Part shown: positions 19,841-24,827 of the stretch, piece by piece
How the letters are laid out: the number at the start of each line of letters is the position of its first letter
Position numbering within the stretch: position 1 is the first letter of the stretch
IMG/VR virus record: IMGVR_UViG_3300022859_000190
Coordinates: 1-24,827 of that record
DNA from: a virus
Reading direction: 5' to 3' (one strand)
Length of the DNA: 24,827 bases
Notes under the pieces: model-generated
Told to the model about the DNA's origin: nothing
The model's database searches: none
The model's input: the letters and a program-made list of their open reading frames with translations, nothing else
Translations under genes and position numbers: made by a program

Positions 19841-22062
19841 AGAGCTCTGACGGCCTGCGGAATCGCCTGGCGGCCGTGGAAGCGTTGCTGCCAGTCCGGG
19901 ACCACCCCGGTCCCAGCCCGGCCTCTCGATGGGACCATGCCGATCAGGTGAGCTTGCTGGTGCAGCAAGTCATGGCGGAGGCCAGGCCCGGGGCGTTGGT
20001 GCTGGATTGGCAGCTGGCGCCGCGTGGCGTGGTGGCAGGGCGGATGGCTGCGGACGGCCTGCTCTACCGGTTTCGCTGCGATGCTGACGTGGTGGCGTTT
20101 CGCCCGGCGTGGGACGGGGTGAATGAGCGCAGCTGGGAGATCCGATCTGATTCGTTTCTGCAGCTTCGGGCCCCTGAACAGCGCCTGGATTTTCGTGGCG
20201 GCGCGGTGCGGGCGGGGAAGAAGTGCAGCGTTGGCTATGGCTGCGGGAACACGTGCATCACGGTGCGGAAGGAGTGCCTGGTCAGGCCAGGCAGTGCGAT
20301 CGGGAAGGGTCGCCTGAAGAGGCTGCTGGCCCTGGCTGCTGGAGGTGATAAAGCCGCGGCCGGCGCGGCCCAGCGGGTGACTGCCGGCCGTGGGTCCAAG
20401 GCGGCAGAGCTGCGGCAGGGGCGCAATGTGAAGCGGCTGGAGGCCTTGCTGCAGCGGCCTGAGATTGCCGAAATGGTGCGGACCGGCAAGGTGCCCGAGA
20501 GCAAGCCAAAAGCTGGCGCTGTGCGCGACCTGTCGCCGGATGAGATCGAGTTTGATCCTGCGCGCTTCCAATACAAGATCAAAGCGACAGCGACCACCGG
20601 GGAGGTGGGAAGCCTTTCGGGCGTGAAGAAGTGGGACCCGAACCTGGCGGGGGTGATCAGCGTCTGGCAGGACGCCGATGGGAAGACCTACGTGGTCAAT
20701 GGTCACAACCGCCTGGCCCTGGCCCGCCGCCTGGGCGCCGAGGCGGTGACCGTGAGATACCTGGACGCCCCGACCGCGAAGGACGCCCGGGCGATCGGCG
20801 CCATGCAGAACATCGCCGAGGGCGCCGGCACACCAATGGACGCGGCGAAGTTTTTCCGGGATACCGGCATTCAAACGCCTGCTGACGTAGAGGCCCGTGG
20901 GTTGCCGCTTAACAGCGGCCAGGCGGATAAGGGCCTGCGGCTCAGCAAGCTGCCCGATGACGTGTTCAAGGCGGTGGTGGATGGTGATCTGAGCATCAAC
21001 CGCGGGGCGATCATCGGCGGCTCTGGCCTGGAGGCAGGCAAGCAGCAGGAGATTTTCAAGATGGTCAGCAGCCGGCGGGGGATCACCAACAAGACCCTGA
21101 GCGAGCTGGTGGATCACGCCCGCATCAGCGAGCAGCAGACCCAGACCACCTTCGACCTGTTCGGTTCAAGCGAGGTGTCAAAGAGCAACCTGATCACCCG
21201 CGCCAAGCTCTCGGCAGGCCTGAAATCGAAGATCAGCCGAGAGAAGCGGCTATTTGGCACGGTCAGCAAGGCCCGATCAGCGGCCTCGTTGACGGAGAAA
21301 GCCGGGAACGTGATCAATCAGGAGGCCAGCAGCAGGGTGGCCGCCGAAGCCGGGCAGGCGCTGCAGGTGTTCGAGCAACTCAAGAGCACCGCCGGCCCGA
21401 TCAGCACCGCGCTGAACCGGGCAGCTGATCGGGTGGAAGCAGGAGAACCAGAGAGCGAAGTGCGCAAAGAGCTTGAATCTGACGTGTTCGCCGCGGTGGA
21501 GTTTGAGCTAGAGGCCGTTGGCCTGCGCCCGCGTAAAAGCGCCTTTGACCGGGCCGATGGCGATTCGGCCGACTATTACCGCAACAACCCAGAAGCAAGG
21601 GAGAAAAAGAATGCTCTGCAGCGAAAGATCAACCGCCGCCCAGAACGGAAAAAGTATCGAGCTCGGCTTTGGACGGAGCGGCGGCGGCGCGGAATGGCTG
21701 GCCAAGGTGGCCCGGATCTGAGCCACACGGAAGATGATCGGCTGATCAAGGAAGACCCCAAAGCGAACCGGGCCCGTAATGGCCACGACGGCCGCAGCAC
21801 CAAGCGGGCTGACAGCCTCCAGGAGCGGATTGATCGAGCGAAGGCAAAAGCGCCCCCTGGCCAGATGGGGCTGTTCGGTGCTGCCGGCGGCGGCAATGAC
21901 ATCCCCTGCGGGGCTTCGCACATCAGCCGGGCCAAGACTTGCCGGATTACGTCAGGAGCTCCGGCAGCACCGGCGCCAGCCGTGAAGGCTGAGAAGGCCG
22001 CGGCCACCACGGCCCCACCACCTTCTCCCCTGCAGCTTCCCGCTCCGCCAGCTCCAGGTTGA
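19837..22062 (+). CDS. Large ParB-domain multi-domain (polyvalent-like) phage protein
   Basis: A 741-residue protein. Residues 1-120 are an unknown domain. A cysteine motif follows (C130, C136, C140, C147 in KKCSVGYGCGNTCITVRKEC). Residues 230-350 form a ParB-like domain: LSPDEIEFDPARF, then YVVNGHNRLALARRLGAEAV (NGHNR in place of the usual GxHRxxA box) and MQNIAEGAGTPMDAAKFF. A long helical, charged region follows, then a basic region and a C-terminal segment with CGASHISRAKTC (691-702) that mirrors the first cysteine motif, and an Ala/Pro tail. Phage and conjugative polyvalent proteins, which travel with the DNA, show such mixtures. The last 116 bases overlap the RM gene on the other strand, so the tail may be a junction artefact. 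Confidence 0.6.
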   Translation: MKSSDGLRNRLAAVEALLPVRDHPGPSPASRWDHADQVSLLVQQVMAEARPGALVLDWQLAPRGVVAGRMAADGLLYRFRCDADVVAFRPAWDGVNERSWEIRSDSFLQLRAPEQRLDFRGGAVRAGKKCSVGYGCGNTCITVRKECLVRPGSAIGKGRLKRLLALAAGGDKAAAGAAQRVTAGRGSKAAELRQGRNVKRLEALLQRPEIAEMVRTGKVPESKPKAGAVRDLSPDEIEFDPARFQYKIKATATTGEVGSLSGVKKWDPNLAGVISVWQDADGKTYVVNGHNRLALARRLGAEAVTVRYLDAPTAKDARAIGAMQNIAEGAGTPMDAAKFFRDTGIQTPADVEARGLPLNSGQADKGLRLSKLPDDVFKAVVDGDLSINRGAIIGGSGLEAGKQQEIFKMVSSRRGITNKTLSELVDHARISEQQTQTTFDLFGSSEVSKSNLITRAKLSAGLKSKISREKRLFGTVSKARSAASLTEKAGNVINQEASSRVAAEAGQALQVFEQLKSTAGPISTALNRAADRVEAGEPESEVRKELESDVFAAVEFELEAVGLRPRKSAFDRADGDSADYYRNNPEAREKKNALQRKINRRPERKKYRARLWTERRRRGMAGQGGPDLSHTEDDRLIKEDPKANRARNGHDGRSTKRADSLQERIDRAKAKAPPGQMGLFGAAGGGNDIPCGASHISRAKTCRITSGAPAAPAPAVKAEKAAATTAPPPSPLQLPAPPAPG

Positions 22063-24826
22063 GATCGAGCAGGTTGCTGAGGATGTCTTCGTTGGCCTTC
22101 CAGCCATAGGCCTTCAGCACCAAAGCATCGAGCGCTTGATGGAGCTTGGCAAGCTGGCTGGCGGGTTCGTTGAAGTAGGCGTTGTAGAGGTCGGTGATGC
22201 CCCAGTTCCGCGCCACCATCACCTCGTTGCGGTAGTCGTTGAGGGCTGTCATCGCCTGGCGGATCTGCTCCACCAACGCAGGAGAGACGATCTGGGGGAA
22301 GGGGAAGGTTTCGAAGCAGCGCGTGTGGGTGTAGCGGATGTCCGCCTTAAGCGTTGACTTCTGAGCAATAATCCACTTTCTATGAGTGCTTGAAGTAAGT
22401 ATGCCAAGTACATAGAAATCGCTTCCCACAATAACAGTTGTGGAATCCCCTGGTAACCATTCGAGACTCCCCTTCAGGGGAACAAACCACGTCGAGTGGC
22501 GTGGGAAAGCGAAGTATCCGTTTTGATGCAGGATGGCGCGTCGCATAGACCCCCGAGGACGATGAAGTCTCCACCAGGTGTGCGGAGAGCGTTCATCCCT
22601 GCTATCGGCGCGCTCAGCTTTTGACGTAGCACGAAGATGCTCAAAAGGCATGGAATAGTTGGAGGAGTCTTCTATGGACATTTTATTAAAATCGATTATC
22701 CAGCGTCGCGGTCCGATAAGTAGGCTAGCCGTAAGATCGTCCGCCGTTAGAAACGGTGTCAGGACATTGGCATTGAATGGATCGATCTCAATCCATTCTT
22801 TGGCGGTCTCAGGGCTAATAAGAAAGTGCTCAACACCAACTGGTGTAGCCCCTTGGAACCCCCACGATTTGTTGACTGCCAGTGCTGGAGCATCCGTCAC
22901 CTTGACAGTTGTTGTTAATGAAGAATTGATTTTGCAAACTAGCTTACCGTCTAGCCACTTGGTCTTGCTCTCGATCCTGGACCAGTTGACGATCGATACA
23001 TGCACCTTGGCATCTCCGGACCACTTTTGAGTTGAGATGGCGTTGTTAATGAACCCACCTCTATCGATGATGTAGTCGAGTGATGCAGATCTTGACCAGC
23101 CTTCCCGAATTGAATTTGTTGCAACAAGGCCAGCTCGTCCGCCGTTCTCGATCTGATGATCTGCAATGCGGAACCAGTATGTGCAGAAATCAACTGAATC
23201 TTGAACATCTGAAAAGGCTGCAACGACTCTGTTTATGTACTCATCACCAAGCTCTTTGCGAATCCTCTTCCCGCCCAGAAAAGGCGGATTCCCCACGTAG
23301 GCATCCGCCTCAGGCCACGGCGTGAAGAGCGCATCGGCCACCCTGATGTTGTTGTCGAGGTTGTCGAGCGGCAGATCCCGTTCGGTCAGTCCGAGCCGGT
23401 CGTTGGCCACCTTGCGGGCAATCATCAGCGTCACCCGTGCCAGCTCCACCGCGAACGGGCTGGTGTCCATGCCGAAGAACTGCAGCGGCGTCACCAGGCC
23501 CATCACTGCCTGATCTTTCTTCGCATCTGAACGGCGAAGAGCTGAGATGCGCAGCAGGATCGCCACCTCAAGATCCTTCACGGCGTTGTAGCCCATGTAG
23601 AGAAAGTTTCCAGGGCCGCAGGCCGGATCACAGATCCGGTACTGAGTCAACGCCTGCCGAAGGCCCTCCAGTTCAGCGATACTGCTGGCCTTGGCGATCC
23701 GCTCCTCCCAGGGCTCCACGATCGTGGGCCGGATGATCTGCAGCATGTCCACTTCGCTGGTGAAGTGCTGGCCATGGGCGTGGCGGGTTACTTCATCACT
23801 GCTGGCCTCAAAGATGTTCCCGAAGATGCTGGGCCGCACCCGTTGCCAGTTCTCCTGAGCGCTGGCGCTGAGCAGATCCAGCTCATCGGAGAGCAGCTCA
23901 AGCCGAGGGATATGGGCGAAGAGACCGCCGTTGAAGTAAGGCGTCCCACGGAACTGTCCGCCGGATGTGATGCCGGGGGTGTTCATCTCTCCGAACAGGC
24001 TGCCCAGCACGTCGTAACTGCTCTGCCCTCCCTGGCAGGCGCCCAGGGCCTCGGTGAACTGCAGGTTCGGGAGCATGCCCCGATCTTCCGCAAACAGACT
24101 GAGGACGCACTGGAGCACGAACCGCTGGGCCTCCAAGGCCGTGAAATCGCCGCTCTTCTCGCCCCGCTTGCGCAACCGACCGAACAGCTCCCCCATGCTC
24201 CGGGCCTGAGCTTCAGTTACCTCGATCTGGTTGAGGCCGAAGTGGACCGGCTGCTCAGTCTTGCTGAGGAAGGCCAGAGACGACGATTGGCTAGCCAGAT
24301 CCTCCACCCGCAGCTTGACCAGGGGCTCATCCACCAGTTGGTTGATGTCGTAGACCCAGATCTCATCGAAATTGCAGAGGATGCAGTAGGCGGGCTTGGG
24401 AGCCAGGTACATCCAGTAGCGCTGAAGCTGAGGGAAGTGGGGATCGAGTGTCTTGCCCCTGCTCTTCATCTCGACCAGCACCGTGGCCCGCGTTCCCTCG
24501 ATCAGGGCATCCGCCTTACCCATGCCACCAGCAAGGCTGCCTTTGGGGATTTTTCGCTCGAAGGTGGTAGCCGCTTCTACTGAGTCAGCCCAGCCCCAGG
24601 CCTGCAAAAGCCGGTTCACATAGGTCTGGGCCTCGCTGTCCTCGTCGCCACGAATCGTGGCCACCCAGTGGGCGAAGTTCTGCAGGGCCTGGGGGGTGCT
24701 CAACGGGATGGAGAGCGATCTATTCCAGGCCAAAGACTCAACACATTCGCGCTCCTGTTTTAAAAACAACCATTCAGCGGGAGACCCTTGCTCTGGCAGA
24801 GGTTGAGGCGAAGCGGGCCGGTTGGG
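21947..24826 (-). CDS. MmeI-like type IIG restriction-modification protein (5' end open)
   Basis: At least 940 residues. Counting from the TTG at 24769: an N-terminal PD-(D/E)xK nuclease with D87 and E100-M-K102; a helical spacer; an adenine methyltransferase with motif I DPACGPGNF (381-389) and catalytic NPPF (494-497); target recognition around 620-830; and a helical C-terminus (YGWKANEDILSNLLDLNLEL). This is the order of MmeI-family enzymes, which recognise, methylate and cut DNA with one chain. The frame stays open past the TTG to the window edge, reading PASPQPLPEQGSPAEWLFLK, and the TTG has no ribosome site, so the start probably lies outside. Bases from about 22340 to 23240 are more A/T-rich than the flanks. 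It ends convergent with the ParB-domain gene. Confidence 0.85.
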   Translation of the reverse strand, partial: PNRPASPQPLPEQGSPAEWLFLKQERECVESLAWNRSLSIPLSTPQALQNFAHWVATIRGDEDSEAQTYVNRLLQAWGWADSVEAATTFERKIPKGSLAGGMGKADALIEGTRATVLVEMKSRGKTLDPHFPQLQRYWMYLAPKPAYCILCNFDEIWVYDINQLVDEPLVKLRVEDLASQSSSLAFLSKTEQPVHFGLNQIEVTEAQARSMGELFGRLRKRGEKSGDFTALEAQRFVLQCVLSLFAEDRGMLPNLQFTEALGACQGGQSSYDVLGSLFGEMNTPGITSGGQFRGTPYFNGGLFAHIPRLELLSDELDLLSASAQENWQRVRPSIFGNIFEASSDEVTRHAHGQHFTSEVDMLQIIRPTIVEPWEERIAKASSIAELEGLRQALTQYRICDPACGPGNFLYMGYNAVKDLEVAILLRISALRRSDAKKDQAVMGLVTPLQFFGMDTSPFAVELARVTLMIARKVANDRLGLTERDLPLDNLDNNIRVADALFTPWPEADAYVGNPPFLGGKRIRKELGDEYINRVVAAFSDVQDSVDFCTYWFRIADHQIENGGRAGLVATNSIREGWSRSASLDYIIDRGGFINNAISTQKWSGDAKVHVSIVNWSRIESKTKWLDGKLVCKINSSLTTTVKVTDAPALAVNKSWGFQGATPVGVEHFLISPETAKEWIEIDPFNANVLTPFLTADDLTASLLIGPRRWIIDFNKMSIEDSSNYSMPFEHLRATSKAERADSRDERSPHTWWRLHRPRGSMRRAILHQNGYFAFPRHSTWFVPLKGSLEWLPGDSTTVIVGSDFYVLGILTSSTHRKWIIAQKSTLKADIRYTHTRCFETFPFPQIVSPALVEQIRQAMTALNDYRNEVMVARNWGITDLYNAYFNEPASQLAKLHQALDALVLKAYGWKANEDILSNLLDLNLELAEREAAGEKVVGPWWPRPSQPSRLAPVLPELLT

Positions 24827-24827
24827 T

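Noticed and set aside
19750-21117. Long minus-strand open frame of 455 codons
   Set aside because: Antisense of the ParB-domain gene in GC-rich DNA; no family motif, while the plus-strand frame has clear domains and coupled starts.
23765-24583. Plus-strand open frame of 272 codons
   Set aside because: Antisense of the nuclease and methyltransferase part of the MmeI-like gene, without domain features of its own.
1-24827. HIP1 octamer (GCGATCGC) as proof of a cyanobacterial host
   Set aside because: Only partial matches such as GGCGATCG were seen, so this cannot be used for host assignment.

Overview
The window looks like an accessory region from a GC-rich bacterium. A cyanobacterium is my best guess: the phage sigma factor and the XisF-type recombinase fragment resemble cyanobacterial families, but there is no rRNA, tRNA or core gene to confirm it, and I found no intact HIP1 octamer (GCGATCGC). 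Restriction-modification genes sit at both ends and a block of phage genes lies between them.

Left edge (1-4900): the tail of a DNA methyltransferase, then two attC-like sites (121-181 and 3071-3156) flanking an A/T-rich type IIG restriction-methylation gene (218-3067). The R'' box of the second site (ACACAAC) is the exact reverse complement of the first seven bases at the other end of the unit (GTTGTGT). That is the signature of a complete integron cassette of about 3 kb. Directly after the second site, on the opposite strand, lies a PstI/Eco57I-type adenine methyltransferase with no visible restriction partner. No integrase is in the window, so this resembles an integrase-less attC cluster or the inside of an integron array.

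Phage block (4934-22062): a truncated phage gene and three tiny overlapping genes, a 5'-truncated serine recombinase on the minus strand, then ParB-like protein, multi-HTH protein, small terminase candidate and large terminase, closely spaced or overlapping on the plus strand. A lone LexA-type DNA-binding domain and a sigma-70 factor follow on the minus strand, then portal and SPP1 gp7/MuF-like head protein on the plus strand. No major capsid, protease or tail gene follows. Instead there is a minus-strand array of tiny unknown genes (15277-17871), several preceded by a repeated leader made of a small hairpin and a C-rich box ending just before the start codon. A few plus-strand small genes and a 741-residue ParB-domain protein close the block.

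Right edge (21947 to the window end): a large MmeI-like type IIG restriction-methylation protein on the minus strand, open at the window edge.

The best leads for something new are: (1) the hairpin plus C-rich leader repeats, whose stems show compensating base changes; (2) the 452-residue protein with four near-identical tandem HTH units, whose predicted recognition helices run in the order R-N-N-R; (3) the exactly bounded cassette carrying a type IIG system.
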